Notes: a model not told the origin generated them from the sequence alone. Shown: positions 36,484 to 50,565, counted from the stretch's first letter. The stretch is DNA of 64,000 nt from Telmatactis stephensoni (GCA_029948255.1 JALIZF010001250.1:62001-126000), one strand, 5' to 3'. Program-made: numbers and translations.

Positions 36484-37469
36484 GGCGCCATCTTAGTTTC
36501 GAACTAAATTCAGTTAACTTATTTACGCCAGTTATTTCACAACTCTGAAAAGCTTCAAGAAAGTCATTGACCAACAAGAACTACTGATGGATACTTATCC
36601 TTGAATTCTAGCTAATCTGAAGAGTGTTTTGAGTGTTTAGTTGGACAAAATTGTTGGCGAAAAGCCGCCCTTTGTTTGGTGATTGTTGAACTTGTGGCCA
36701 AAGCGTTGTGGGCTTACAAGGCGAGACCCTACAAAATCCGAAATACTGCCGTTTTAGGCCCTAAACAAGGTTAGTAAACACGTATTTTTTAGAGGATAGG
36801 TAAGCGATTCGGTTTTGATTTTCGAAAAGCTTTTTCGTGTTGTAAGTTTGAAGATTTTGTTGTTTGAAATTTAGCTTGGGATCTGTGAATTCAAAATGAC
36901 GGCATCTTGCGTTGCTCCTTGCTTCTTTGTTCGGTGGACCGCGGACTTACTCAAGCTTAGTTTGGCTCTTATTCATGGCAAATTTTTCTCTTTTGACAGG
37001 CTAGCACTTCCACAAAGAAAGGCCAACAATATCAAGAAGTTTCTGTGCTGTTATCGAAGTGGTTCGAAAGCTAAGGGGCGAGAAAGCATCGGTTGTCGAG
37101 TCGTCTTGTCGTTGGTTTGTTCGAGATTCGCCATTTTAACGGAACGCTAGCATTTGGGTGGGTATTTTATCGCTACACTCGCTAATACTCCGCATCGAAA
37201 GAAACTCGCTGAATCAAGACCTGTTAGTACTATTTTACAAAGTGTTTTTAAAGAAAGAGACGTTAAAGTCCGTCTATTGTCGTCCAAAGAAGAAGTCTGA
37301 GATTGTTTCTTGGCGGCTGCGAGAAGCACGGTATATTCACACAGCCATAAATCGTAAAGAAGCACAACTCACGGAAACCCGTGAAAGAGTCAACAAGTCG
37401 CGTCATCACCGATCTCAAAGATCTTGGCGATTTTCGAGGAAAATGTTCTGATAATTTTTGCTTGGAAAA
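36484..37469 (+). promoter_or_regulatory. Probable promoter and 5' UTR region of BRPF
   Basis: The 1 kb before the BRPF start is relatively free of recognisable repeats. It has two YY1-like motifs read on the minus strand (AAGATGGCGCC core at about 36484-36495 and AAAATGGCG at about 37130), common in TATA-less housekeeping promoters. An 84-codon ATG frame at 36896-37150 could act as an upstream ORF if it lies in the transcript. The transcription start is not visible. Confidence 0.3.
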
Positions 37470-40400
37470 ATGGTAAACATTAGAGAACTCATTGATAATC
37501 TACGCGCTACAAAGCCGCCCTACGAATGCCCTTTGTGCCAAAAATTCTATAAAAGCTATAGTGGAATCGAATACCATTTGCAGAACTTCAAGCATGATGG
37601 AACCGATGCTCCTCTGCCTCCATCATCGTCCAAAAAGAGCAAAGGAAGAGGACGAAAAAGTGTTAAAACAGGGAAAAATAAACGTCCACCGCCATCGCCT
37701 CCTCAAGTTGTTGTTCGCGAAACCCTAACTTACGCTCAAGCTCAGCTTATAGTCGAAGTTGAATTCGATGGATCGGCACAACGGATCGGCATCGATGATA
37801 GTTTAGAAGTTTTAGAAGAGAAGGGAAATCAAGAACTTGAAAGTGGAGAAGCTACAATTGAACATGCTGCTCCAAAACCACTCTCTAAAACTAAAAATAA
37901 ATCGACTAAAAATGAAGCCGAAAGAACACCATCTCTACCCAAGTCTGATTTCCTCGACCGAGATGATTTTCGTCACCCAGATGCTCCTCCTCGACCTACG
38001 ACGTATTTTCGATTCATTGAGCAAACTACAGAAGAAATGGATGAGAATGTGGAATATGACATGGACGAAGAGGATTACAGCTGGTTAGATCTGGTCAATG
38101 AGCAGCGCAAGACTGAAAATATCGCCCCAGTCTCACAAGAGGTCTTTGAGAATTTAATGGACAGACTGGAAAAAGAGTCATACTTCCAAAGTCAAACTAC
38201 ATGTGATCCAAACCAGTACATAGATGAGGATGCAGTGTGCTGCATTTGCAATGATGGTGAATGCCAGAATAGTAATGTTATTCTGTTTTGTGATATGTGC
38301 AACTTGGCTGTCCATCAGGAGTGTTACGGAGTACCATATATACCTGAAGGCCAGTGGCTGTGCCGACGGTGTCTACAGTCACCATCTAGAGCTGTAGATT
38401 GTGTCTTGTGTCCTAATAAAACTGGTGCATTTAAACAAACTGATGATGGCCGTTGGGGACATGTAGTATGTGCTCTGTGGATCCCAGAAGTTTGTTTTGC
38501 AAATACTGTGTTTCTTGAACCAATAGATTCCATAGAAAACATCCCGTCTGCTCGCTGGAAACTTACATGTTATATCTGCAAGCGTCGCCAGGGTGCATGT
38601 ATACAGTGCTTTAAAACTAACTGCTATACTGCATTCCATGTGACTTGTGCACAGCAAGCAGGGCTGTTCATGAAAATCGAACCTGTCAAAGGAGAGAATG
38701 GACAGGTTACTGTGCGCAAAACAGCTTATTGTGATGCTCACTCTCCGGGGAGCACAGACCAAGACAAGGATGCTGAAGTTGACAGTGAGGAAAAGGTTTT
38801 ACCTATGAAAAACAAGCTTGCCACAAAGAATGGTACCTCCAAACGAAGCATCAAAAAGTTTAGAAAACTTTTAGCTGAGAAGAAGACGATGCCTGTTCCA
38901 GTTGTGAATATTCCATTCATCCCAGCTCACAGGTATGTAGAATGTCTTGTACAAATAACCTTTATTGGTGCTAACAAAAATAAGTACCCGTGAACTAAAT
39001 GCAAATGCTTCAGTACCTGCTGTAGCTTTTGTACACATATCTTTAAGTTCTGATGCAAAACTTTGTCTGATTTAGAACATGAATAGATGGAAAGCTAATT
39101 TTTTTTTCACTTTTCATTTTGTATTAAAATCTATGCTAACATATGATAAGGTTTACAAATATTTGTTTCTAATAATTGCATGTCTTGCCATTTTATTTGT
39201 CATTTCAAAGCACAAAAGGAGTTATTGGAGTGATAATTTAGTTCAAATTTACACCATAAATGAGTTGTCTATTTATCCTCATGAAATCTCAAACACTGCC
39301 TTATTAAACCAATAACAATAGACTGGATTGTTATTCAGATTTTCGTGTTTTACAATTATGTTTTGTAAATAAGTGTCAATTTTGCGATAAAATTCAGAGC
39401 ATAAGGATATGGCCAAATCCTTAGAGATATAATCTCCAATGATAATCCATTTTACCTTTGTCTTGTGTCATAATATAAAAGAAATTGTGTAGTTGGATGA
39501 CATGTTGATTTGCATATCCTAGCTACCCTACAGGTCTTGCTAGTCATAATAGTTAGCCATGTGGTCTAGCTGTAAATCATTTATTTTCATGTTTATTTTG
39601 ACATGTTTGGTGTTGTGTGTCAATGACAACCAAACATCTTTATCACCCACACATTCTCTCAGATGCTCTCAGATTCCATTATTTCTAAGTGAAATATTTT
39701 TGTGGCCTATTTTATACTACTTAGAAAAACAATATATATTTATATTTTAAGTTTTATTTCACTTTCTGTAAATCTAGTGTGTTTCTCTTATAGAAAATGA
39801 ATTGTTTTTGAGAAAGAAGTTGTAGATCTCTTGTTAAAAAGATCAAAGAATTTAAAATTCATTTCTCAAATTTTAAAAAAGTTTGAACCAAAATTGTTTA
39901 GCTGTATTATCAACACTTGCGGTAATACTACCCCAGGGGATTTAACACTTAACAATCCTAGATTGCAGTGTAAATTACAAGATAAAAGCATATGGTATGA
40001 CAGAGATCAGCATCTTGTTTTTCTCAAGAGCTTTGTGATTATATAATATCAAGTTTGTTAGGTATCCTGACATCTTATAATCCTTTCTTGTGGATTTGTT
40101 CTTTTTTCATATTCCAACACCTGTACTTACAACACACGTTTTTTGCCCCTGATAAAAAATTTTGAGGATAAAAGTGCTTGAGGAATGAATAAATTTAACA
40201 TATTGTAGATACACGTAGAATGTCATGACTTAACACATGCAATTACTTGAGAAAATGTCATGACTTGATAAATGGATTTTTTGTCCTACATTTATTTCAG
40301 TCTTTAATTTGCATTTTTCTAATGTCACGTACTTAGCATGAATTTATAATCAAATGATAAATATATTTTTAAATCAGATAAGTTGTGAAAAGCACTTACA

Positions 40401-43400
40401 AAAATGTGACAATGCTATAGCAAATTGCTTTTATTACTTATCTTTCTTCTATTTTTTAGTAAATATTTGTCTTATCATTAAGAATTGAGCTATATATTTG
40501 ATATCAGATAAAGAATGTATTCTTTTTATTTTATAAATCAAATGATTGAGCACCAAAAATATAATTATAACATAATTTGTAACAATAATATTCTCTGTAT
40601 AACCTAGTGCATGCATGGTCTATGTTGTGTATGATAAATTCAATCAAAAGTAAAAATAGTACAGACTGTGTTAAAAAATATTTAATACTGACAGTTTAGC
40701 TTGCTATCAATCAGCTGTTAAAAAAACTAGGAATCTCATTATCTGTATTAGACTGGGGGGTAAAATTCCCTCCATTAGCTTCCAACCAGAAAGAGTTCTT
40801 TTGAATGAGAAAACTTGTATTTCAGCTGTTAAAGATTCTTCATGTGAAGGTTGTGATGTCTATTGATAGCAAAATATTGACTGATAATTTGAGCATTTTT
40901 TGTTTTGTCACTCCAGGAGTAAATTCTAAAACCGTGCCAATACTACCATTTTTGTTCATTCTTTAAACATGAGAATTTTAGGACCTGGGTTTACTGTTTA
41001 AATGTTACACTTTTGTCTGTTTTTGTATTATCATGTTTGAGTGAGGAAAAACAAAATAAAACAAAATAAACAAATAAAAAATATATAAGATGTTGTTGCC
41101 ATACTGTCATGAATGTTTCACTCAATGTCTAGAAAGGTTTCCAGTTCTTTCTCTAATCATAATATAGAAAGTAAATCAGTTTGGAAGCTTTATACTGGCA
41201 TTAAGGGGCACTCCTTCAGGACTTCCAGAAACATTGAACTTTCATTTGGCAAAGGTGAAAAAAAAAAAAAAAAAAAAAAAGAAACAGACAAAAGTGTAAC
41301 ATTTGATAAGTAAATCTACATACATGTACATGCTAAAATCATCATGCTTCAAGAATGAACTCAAATTATTGTAGTTTGTTGAGCCATCTTCTTTAGAACA
41401 GCATTAGAAATTTACAATATACCTTTGATTGTCAACTTTGTTTCTTTCTACAGGCTTGGAAAGATAGTCAGTAGAGTTGCCATGGCACGGAAGGCCCAGT
41501 TTGTCCAGTCATTACAAAGTTACTGGATGTTAAAACGTCAATCTAGAAATGGTGTTCCACTGTTAAGACGATTACAAGCTACACATCTTAGCCAGAAAGG
41601 AGGTGGAGACGAGGTGAGATTTCCTGAGAGTTTTAGGAACAAACTAAGGTAGTTTAGTCAGTGTGTACCAGATAAATACCTAGGATTAAAACCAAAAGTT
41701 AAGAGTTAAGCCTGGAATTATTAGCACTAACTGGGCTTTCAGCAATTTATTCCTGCCTTTATACAAGCAAGAGGTTCTTGGTTTGACTCCTGTATTGTGC
41801 AAATCTCATATTCTTGTTTTGACTTCCCTCTAATCTGTATAGCTCGGCATATGTAGCTTTAAATACCCATAGGATGGAACACTGATGGAGGGAGGGGGAG
41901 GAGGGTGCACCAGTTGCAGAATAAGAAGGTCATGAGATCTTTCTGCCATCTGCAGTTTCCCATGTTTGTTGTGAAGCCTTCAACTCTATCGCTGCAAAAA
42001 CGACAGGGTCACAGCACTGCATGTTCACAGCAGGAAATTCTAATGTTTTAAGACATCACGGCACTGACACAGTCACAGTATGGTATGGTCCGCTCCACGT
42101 TCTGCTCTAATGTACTCTATTTTTTATTGCAGTCAAGTGAAAGATCTGAGAGGATTAAAGCCATGAAAGAACAGCTGCATTTCTGGCAGAGACTAAGACA
42201 TGACCTTGAAAGAGCAAGACTCCTGGTGGAACTGATACGGAAGAGAGAGAAGCTCAAACGTGAACATGTAAGCATAATTTATAGATAGCACAGTTTTAAA
42301 GTGGGACGACGAAATTAGCACCCTTATTATTTTTATATTTGTTGACATCCTTATAGCATTCATATTAACATGTCAAAGCGATTTTGTCGTGCGATAAATA
42401 GAACATCCTCAAAAGGAGCTATTTTCCTCTGCTTTTATCAGCCGCCATTATTCAAACTAGGAGCACTTGGATGAAAATCTATAACGAATGAAAATGACTT
42501 GAAACTGAGTCACACCGATAATTATGGCCCCAACTTTCAGCATGAAGCAACATTTTCTTCTTATTTAGAGGAGACGGATAGAAATTGTTAAGTATTTTAG
42601 CATCTAAATTTTGAGTAACTGACATCATATGACGTCAGTTACTCAACGCTATTGTTCTCTTAGGTTTTAAACACAAATTTCTCCATGATAATGTGCTTAA
42701 AATGCATTTTTTTGGCAGAGAGTAGTAAGTTATTCAGCTATATTCACCTTCAGATAAAAAATAATCAGTTTTCACTCTTCATCAATTTGACCTTTCAAAG
42801 TGCCAGATGGATTAATGGCGGATGGCATTTAGATACAATTTAACTCAAAATTTTAGGTATATAATTTTTTCCCAATTTTTTTAACATTGGATTTCTATTT
42901 TACTCAACTAATATTTTGATTTTTAATCCAAAAAATCGTCTTTCAAACGGTCAAGATTTCATCGTCATCCCACTTTGATAGTAACTTTCATTTACTTTTG
43001 GTATGTAAAGAAACATAAGATTTAATCACTTTTTAATAATTGAAATGAAAACCTCAGTAGCACTAAATTGTTTTAATAGTATTTTATTTCAATCAATTTA
43101 TCCTTGGAACGTGCACATATAAGATATAAGTTCTCGAAAGATACTTACTGTGGTCACATTAGAACACTTACATGCTCACCAATGTGGTTACTGGTAGTCT
43201 CGTACACAGCTGTGTATAGTCTCATCACGTAATGCTCCATGATAGAGCATTATGTGATAAGGTTAAACATGCAGCAGCCTATATCTTGATTTATCTCACA
43301 CCACAAAGCTGTTGTATTTTGGGCAGTATTCAACTGTCTCTTCCCATGAGACATTGCGATTATTGGCCGTATTTTCTATGGTGTGGGTTAAAAGAGTTAT

Positions 43401-46400
43401 ACAATGGTTTCTCATGGCATACCATGGATATCCCACTTGAATTTTCTTTGTATATACACTCACCTAAAGGCTAATTGTGTGCGTACTAGAAGATACAAGT
43501 GACTCATGGGATATTCCACGGTCTTCCACTCAAAACCATTGTATAACTAGTATATAGAAGTAATGTTGCATGTTTGTATTTGTCCAGGTCAAGGTAAAAC
43601 AGCATGTAGTTGACCTACAGTTACAGCCACTAAACATGGTGTTAAGAAAAGCTTTGGATCATATCCAGACTAAAGATCCTGGTGATATATTCAGTGAACC
43701 AGTGGACCCCAAGGAGGTACGCCCACTGATTATAAACTAGACATGTATGGCCCAATATTAACATGCACATTGTATACTATTCATCCTCATAGTTATAGTA
43801 GTGGCAGAAATCACTTTGTACCTTGTTTACCATTGAACCCTGTAAATATTTAATTTAAAAGAATTATTTTTTATTATAATTATTGGTAATAATGAATTAT
43901 ATTATTCCCAGGTTCCAGACTACTTAGACATCATAGACAACCCTATGGACTTCTCTACTATGAGGTCCAGAATAGAATCCAACTTCTACCACACTATAGA
44001 CCAGTTTGAAGCCGACTTTAACCTTATTGTAGAGAACTGCATGCAGTATAATGCACCCGACACTATCTACTACAGGGCAGCAATCAAATTAAGAGATCAG
44101 GGTAGACCTATTATACGTTCTTCACGGCGACAGGTAGAGAGGGCAGGAATAGACCCCTTGACTGGGTTGCACACAAAGGAAATGCCTACACTTGCTGATA
44201 GAGAACCTACAGAAGAAGGTTGGTTTTAAACTCCGTTTAGCTTTTTCTTTCTTTTTCAGGGCCTTTTCTCAAAGTTTTTGTCATCATATTATTGTCATAA
44301 GAAATTACTTACTACCACTAAATGCCAAAATTGGTTACCTTGGTGCCAGAGATTTGCCTAGCATTAAACCTGCTTGATAATCATCAGCAAAAATAAATCT
44401 CCAGGCTAACTTTATATCTCACTTGTGTTTATGTATATGCTTCCCCCTGCAGTGCTCCCTAATATCTTGCTTTCGAAACTCTCTCTCTCTAGTCTGGTAT
44501 ACTAATGAATGGCATTATTCAAATTACTCTCTCCTATAGATTTCATATTGACTGAAGAGCAGCGAAAGGATATGAGTTTAGAAGAACAACTCAAGGACCT
44601 ATCAGAAAAACTTGCAATGACTCAAGCTATCAAACATGGATGTATGTCAATTTCATGCATTTTGTGTAGAATTTAAATGTAGATGTTGGCTTTTGATACG
44701 ATTGCCTCTAACTTTGATTTTCAACAACTAATTTTCCTTGTCATGGTGATTTCCAATTCAATCTTGCTGACTTGAACTCTAAGGTATACTAAGTTTTTGT
44801 CTATTTGTCCTCTTCAGCTGTGAGAGCAACTAGAGTACGCATGGTACGAAAAGAAATGGCCATTGTAAGAAGAAAATTGAACCAGGTAAGCTATCAATAC
44901 AACTTATGGTCACATAGCAACTGTTACTGAGGAAGTTCCTACCATTAACGTTTAAGGCTTAATATTGATCTAAAGGTTTGATATCATAAAAAGTATATTT
45001 TTACATAACAACTGTTGCTGATGAGGTGGTCTTACTGCACTTCATTAACTTACTAATGTTTGTTTTTTCATGCAAAACAAATTTTTGTTTGTCATTTAAT
45101 ATGCCTACACTACAGCTTTGCTAATAAAGCTGTCTCAAAGACTGTCATATTTATAAGTTTTCTAAGGAGTTGTTTCTCAAGATATCCATCTTAGATAGCT
45201 GATAGTCATTTTATTTTTTAGGAGAGAAGACGTTTTTCAGAATCAAGTGGTAAGTTTCCTTTTACACTAATTAAAATGCTGTATTCAACCCCCAGACATC
45301 CCAGTAGTAGTTTTACTATATTTTCTTATTTGTGGCTCTACTCTACCCTTCCCTATTTTTGTGTTTGTATGTCTAAAATTTCATCTGGGTCATCTTCCAT
45401 TTCAAATGGAAAGATCATCCCATCTCAGTTCTGAATAGATCTTTTAACTGATGTGGATGCCATTTTGCATATTGTAATAAATTATTTCAGGCAAATTTTA
45501 TTGGATGCCCAGGGGGCAAACTGAATTCAGTCATGTTTTTATATATCACGTGAGCTTCCTACTTCCATAGAAGTTAAAGTAATTTTTCATTACAAATCAA
45601 ACAATTTCTTCAAAAATTCCCTGCATAAGTATTGCCCCAGGGCATTCTATAATATTATTTAAAATTCATTCATTCAAGATGGTATCAGTTAAAAGACTTA
45701 GAGTAGATTTCCTATGATTGTGAAAATGGCACCAGACGGTCATGGCCAATAACAGTCGGAATTTCGAATGTTGTTATAGACAACATGGCACTGACATGGC
45801 CACGGTATGGCACGGTCAATTTCACACTCATGAAATCTGCTCTATTCACAGGAAAAAATGTCAATTCCCAGCTTGGGTCAAACATGGGGCTTCTCTTGGT
45901 CTAACCAGGGAATCCCTGGGAGTCTGTTCTATTTTTACAGGTTTGGGTATTACAGATTTCCCAAGTAAAATAGAACAGATTCCCAGTTTAGACCCAGGGA
46001 AACCCCAAGTTGGGAATTGATTGACATGGTGAGGCAAAACACTTGCAAACATATGCAATCAGTGTCAAGGTTTTGAGCTTTGTGTTCTATTGGTAACCAA
46101 CAAGAGAAACATCAAAATATACTAGACAATTTGTATGTTCATTTTACTCGTCTTCCCCTCTCTATCTTCTATATTTCTGTACTCACCCTCCCCTCCCTAT
46201 CATGTCTGTTTTGCTGGTACTGGTATGTACATCCTCTCTTTATCTTATACATCTCTGTACTCACCCTCCCCTCCCTATGACCTTTGTTTAGCCTGTATTG
46301 GTATGTACCTCGGCTCTCTTTCTTATACATCGATCGCTGTACTCACCCACCCTTCCCTATCGCGTTTTTTTAGCCGGTACTGGTAACGAAGATAGACATT

Positions 46401-49091
46401 CTAAGTCATTCGACGTGTCTATCAGCGAAGATTCTGCCACAGATATTCCACCTAGCAAAAAACAACGTTTAGAAGGCATGAATGAACCAGAAGGAGAAGT
46501 GGCCACTGCGCATGCTCCAGGAGCTGTAGCCACTGAACCTAAGGTATCGGCAGACGCGTCTGTCTCTACGGCAACCACGAACCCCAGTCCAGGAATGAGT
46601 AGGCGCAGTGGAATCCTGTTCAACAAGGGTCGAAGTCGGGTACGTCGAAACCTGAACGCTAGCAACGAAAAACCTGCACTTGATATCGCGCCAGTCCCGA
46701 ATCACGTCCTTCAGCCTGTCAATCATGAGAAAAACACCGAAATCACGGCCACGGAGTCCCAAGTCACGCAGAATCACAGAACGGATGTCACGCGTAATTC
46801 AGACGTCTTTTTAGATGAGAAAAACCCAGTTCGTGAACCCACTCATAAGTGGCGTAATGACAGCTTGAGCAGCAATGAAGGGACCTACACACACAGAAAG
46901 CCTTATAAGACAGAGTTGGGAAAGCTTATTGAAGACGCTACCTCACCCTTGTACGAGTCTCATTCGGATAAACATGGCTTTGCTTTTACTAATGGTCTAA
47001 GGCAGAGGAACTATCGAACATACACCAGTGAATCTGAATCAGATAACACTGAAGTCAGGGCAAACGGCGCCCGACAACGACGAAAAGCAAGACTCTTCTC
47101 TTCTATCTCAGAAGACGAACAAAGTACAACAGATACGGAGGTCAGTGCGATGGAGAACAGGGCGGTAAATGGACCCGTTGAGGAGCCAAAGAAAAAGAAA
47201 CGTCCAAGGAAAAGTACTATTGATTCTAATATGGATTTGACACCTTTAGAACCACTAGAGCTTGTGTGGGCAAAGTGTCGTGGGTATCCTTCGTATCCGG
47301 CATTAGTAAGTACATTGAATTACATCTTGTTATATCTAGTCTAAGTGGAACATTATCTTTATGGCCAGGAAAAAAGACGCGCAACACAGTTGCAGCGTGT
47401 GTCCTCCCCTGCAAGCATTGTGCGCAGCTGTTGCAAGGGCAGACAAACGTGCATCTCTGTGTTGCGCCCAATGCTGTAGAAAAAGTTGTATAGTGTATAA
47501 GGCCTTAAATCAAGTATGCTACTTCATAGCCCGATTGTACGTGGCTTTATACAATGGATCTTTCCAGTGTTTTCCAGAATTCATCATGATTCATCGCGCG
47601 CAAGCGAAGTCAGGGTTAAATATATTTAGAAATGATAGCATTCCTCGGGAATTCCTGCATTAACGCTGGTTAAGTAACTTTAGAAGTAGTAGAAACGTTA
47701 GAGAATTTCCATACAGCCCTTCTTGTGTACTGTTACCGCAATTTGAAGGTTCTACCGACTCATCTTCTGCTGATGGGTTGCTTTAATATTTTTACTCTGA
47801 CCTCGCTTGCGAGCGCTGAATCGTAATGAATTCTGGGAAACTCCGGGACAGTGCATGGATAGTACGACCAGCGGGCTCCCTGTGCTAGAAGTTGCCCGAG
47901 GGTTGAGTGCGTAGAAGAGGGGTACAAGTAGAATTGTGAAGTAGCTTATATGTGGTAGGCTGAAGAGCATTTCTCCATTCTGAGGATCTTATTCAGTTAG
48001 AATAGATTTCCTGAAGAAACAGAAAACGCGCGCGCGTGCGGTGTGCAAATTTAGAGCACGCAGGGATTGATCAGAACACGAGAGAAGTGTTAAAGAGAAG
48101 CACGAGGCGTAGTCGAGCAAGCGAGCAAGTTTTCTATTTCTTTTATAAAATACAACATTGTTTTCAACATATTCAGTACTCATTTACACTGACTAAAAAT
48201 TTGAAAAGTGCGCGCGCGTGCTGTGTGTATATTTAGGGTTCGCAGTATACGCGTCTTTCGGCCAATGAGAGCGCGCGTTATATGATGGTTATTTCATAAT
48301 TGTATTTAAAACTCATTTCTCTGATACAGTGATTTCTATGACAGTGAATATAACTAGTGTTTTGTATTGTTTATCAGATAATAGATCCCAAGATCAAGAA
48401 AGGACTAATATACAACGGTATTCCCATTCCCGCCCCACCTGATGATGTTATGAGACAAAGGTCTGTTACTGATGACTCGCTGTATTTAGTTCTATTCTTT
48501 GATACAAGACGGACGTGGTAAGTCAAATAAGCATGCATGCATTTTTATATCTAATATATTTTATATCTAGTCCGGAAAGTATAACCAGAAGACGCGCGTC
48601 ACGTGACGTGAGGTGGTGACCTCTTGAACTATTCTTAGTAGAGTATTACAAACGTGAGCCACTTGGAAGCTAGTCTCCCTCGCAGCCGTGTTTAGTCTTG
48701 TCACGCAACTCCCCATCGATGGAGTGCAACATCAAATTTAGGGTGCGCATGCAGTCTCATCCTTCTGGTGTTGCTCTCCTTCTCTAAAATGACATTCTCT
48801 TTTTTATATCACTGTTCACATATTGGGAATCTACTTTATAACTTTATGACTGAGTGAAAATATTTGACTTGTTACAGGCAATGGTTACCTCGTCACAAAT
48901 TAGAATTACTAGGAATCGATAAAGCCAGAGACGAGAGTAAACTACTCGAAGGCAAAAAGCTCTCAATGAAGAAGTCTTTACAACAGGCTTATGAGCGAGC
49001 CATTATGCATAGGAATCAAGTAGAGGCTGGTCGACGAAACATGCAAGGAGACGTTGAGGAAGACGAGCTCAGTGAGAATGGATTTGACTGA
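37470..49091 (+). CDS. BRPF1: BRPF-family chromatin scaffold (bromodomain and PHD finger protein)
   Basis: Complete model, 1225 residues. Coding exons: 37470-38932, 41454-41613, 42133-42267, 43588-43716, 43912-44218, 44540-44641, 44818-44885, 45222-45249, 46374-47305, 48378-48517, 48878-49091; phases agree throughout. An in-frame TAA at 37452 fixes the ATG. Order: N-terminal zinc finger after [12 protein letters not shown] (C20, C23, H36, H42); EPL1-like region ([23 protein letters not shown]); PHD about 252-305 ([20 protein letters not shown]); extended PHD about 309-425 ([26 protein letters not shown]); bromodomain about 590-705 with [15 protein letters not shown], whose Asn is the acetyl-lysine ligand; PWWP about 1089-1180 ([16 protein letters not shown]). 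Family members hold MOZ/MORF or HBO1 acetyltransferase with ING and MEAF6 on H3 tails. The N-terminal finger resembles BRPF1 of vertebrates, but in a basal animal this may be the single ancestor of BRPF1, BRD1 and BRPF3. The 3' splice site of exon 9 is tandemly repeated. Confidence 0.96.
41261..41280. repeat. Poly-A run in BRPF intron 1
   Basis: About 23 A in a row followed by gaaacagac. BRPF intron 1 (38933-41453) is AT-rich and otherwise featureless. Confidence 0.85.
41990..42116. mobile_element. Degenerate MITE family A copy
   Basis: Retains agacatcacggcactgacac and related tcacagtatgg wording, ending tgctcta. It lies just before BRPF exon 3. Confidence 0.5.
42296..42979. mobile_element. 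MITE-like element in BRPF intron 3
   Basis: Ends aaagtgggacgacgaaat and atttcatcgtcatcccacttt are inverted repeats. An internal palindrome ttgagtaactgac/gtcagttactcaa lies at about 42611-42646. Parts of the interior (ataatgtgcttaaa, aaaaataatcagttt) recur at 55975-56115. Confidence 0.65.
43395..43555. repeat. Inverted repeat in BRPF intron 3
   Basis: gttatacaatggtt near 43399 and its complement aaccattgtataac near 43535 bound about 150 bases with further partial symmetry (ccatggatatcccac / gtgactcatgggatattcc). Likely a small MITE. Confidence 0.55.
45701..45842. mobile_element. MITE family A copy in BRPF intron 8
   Basis: Starts GAGTAGATTT, ends GAAATCTGCTC, flanked by TA at 45699-45700 and 45843-45844. 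Interior gtcggaatttcgaatgttgt matches the other copies. Confidence 0.75.
45859..46020. mobile_element. Inverted-repeat element next to the MITE A copy
   Basis: tcaattcccagcttgg at the left and ccaagttgggaattga at the right are inverted. Arms continue through gtctgttctatttt/aaaatagaacagattc. No ORF. Confidence 0.7.
46145..46385 (+). repeat. Tandem repeat of the intron end and acceptor before BRPF exon 9
   Basis: About three units of 78-82 bases, each made of a pyrimidine-rich block (gtactcaccctcccctccc-like) and a splice-site block. The landmark gtatgtac occurs at 46223 and 46301, and the matching place in the third unit is gtaacgaa at 46383, inside exon 9. The true acceptor is AG at 46372-46373. 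Unit 2 keeps an intact AG at 46290-46291; unit 1 has lost it. Confidence 0.85.
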
Positions 49092-49231
49092 GGAACATCT
49101 CGCATTTGTAGATAGTTATTACCTTTACATACTTGTTATAGACCAGATTTCATATCAGTGAGAAACTGTGGTACCACTGTACTTCTAGTGTAAATTCGCA
49201 CCACTGGCTTGTTTCTCAAAGCGCACGTGGC

Positions 49232-49292
49232 ACGTATCGTAACGTAATTTACGTATCGTATCGTAACGTAATTTACGTATCGTATCGTGACT
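49232..49292. repeat. Tandem repeat cgtatcgtaacgtaattta
   Basis: Two and a half copies of a roughly 24-base unit (cgtatcgtaacgtaatttacg...) in the BRPF 3' flank. Confidence 0.85.
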
Positions 49293-49491
49293 GTCAACTA
49301 ACAGGTATGCTCATTGGTAGCCTGCATATCCTGGCTGTCAAGGGAGGGGAGGGAAGGGAGCCATGCTGGCTTGTATATTGGAGAGCACGAGCACCTATAA
49401 ACTTGCTCGTAAACCGACTCAAAACTCATGGAAAGAGCGCGCGCGCGCTTCGAGAAACATCCGAAAACTTTATCGTGAGGTGAAGGGACTA

Positions 49492-49634
49492 GAGCAGATT
49501 TTGTATGTGTGAAACGTACCGCGCCGTACCGTAACCGTATCAGTGCCGTGATGTCTATAAAAACATTCGAAATTCCTACCGTTACCGTGCCGTGTCATGA
49601 CCGCGCCGTTTTCACAGTCATACGAAATGTACTC
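49492..49634. mobile_element. MITE family A copy in the BRPF 3' flank
   Basis: Starts GAGCAGATTTTGTATG, ends CATACGAAATGTACTC, flanked by TA on both sides. A further partial end (cactcatacgaaatctactc) is at about 49869-49888. Confidence 0.75.
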
Positions 49635-50565
49635 TAGTTAGGGGGCCCGTTTTTCGTAAGACCCGATAACTTTACGGGACCATTAAGTTACGGGAAATAA
49701 CAACGCGAGTGCGTGAGCACCCGTTAACGTAACTTGCCTGTAATACTGTATTGGGTAAGTTAACGGGCCCGTAGACTTATCGCGTCTTTCGAGTAACTCG
49801 TCCAAGGATTGGTCGTATATATATTTGCTGTATCGTATCCGTATTGTACATCCGTACCGTAGACTTTTCACTCATACGAAATCTACTCTATTCAACTGCT
49901 CATCTGTAAGCTTGCATGCTTTTAATTCTCATAGTAATGCGACATTTTTCTCAACATCCGAATATCCTTCATTAAATTGTAAATTACTCGTCCGCAAAAT
50001 CATTATACTAATCGCCATCATTGCTATAATAGTATCACATAAACTGCGTATCGTAGAGCATCCAATATATTTTATGAACTGAGTGCTCTTTTTTTACTAA
50101 GACAATCTCTACCTAAAGGTTTTCAAACTGTTTTAATCACCGTTCTTACTCTTTCGTCTCGCCATATCGAAGTATCAGCTCTTTACGGGTGCAAGGACCG
50201 ACCACGCCCTTTTACACCACAGGGAGCCCAATCGTAAATTGAAGTTCCCTCTTATAAATAGATGTATATATGAATGAAATTCAGAGCGTATGTATGGTTA
50301 CATCAACTTGTTGTATATTGTATGCACCTAATTCAGTTCTCGTTAGCACAATCGTTCATCGCAGTAAAACTGTACTGTTAGTGGCTGCAATTTTTTAAGA
50401 AAGTTTTTGACTACAAATTGTATTTAAAATGGGGGTCAAGATTATGGATATTTGTGTTGTGAAATGTTTGTTTTTTAATGGACTCTACTATAAACTAGTG
50501 TCAAAAGACTAGTCTAAGCACTCGTGAAATTCTACGCTTGAACATTTCTAGACGTGTGGTTTTTG

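Noticed and set aside
36896..37150. 84-codon ATG ORF before BRPF as a separate gene
   Set aside because: Lies in the probable BRPF 5' region, no recognisable domain; at most an upstream ORF.
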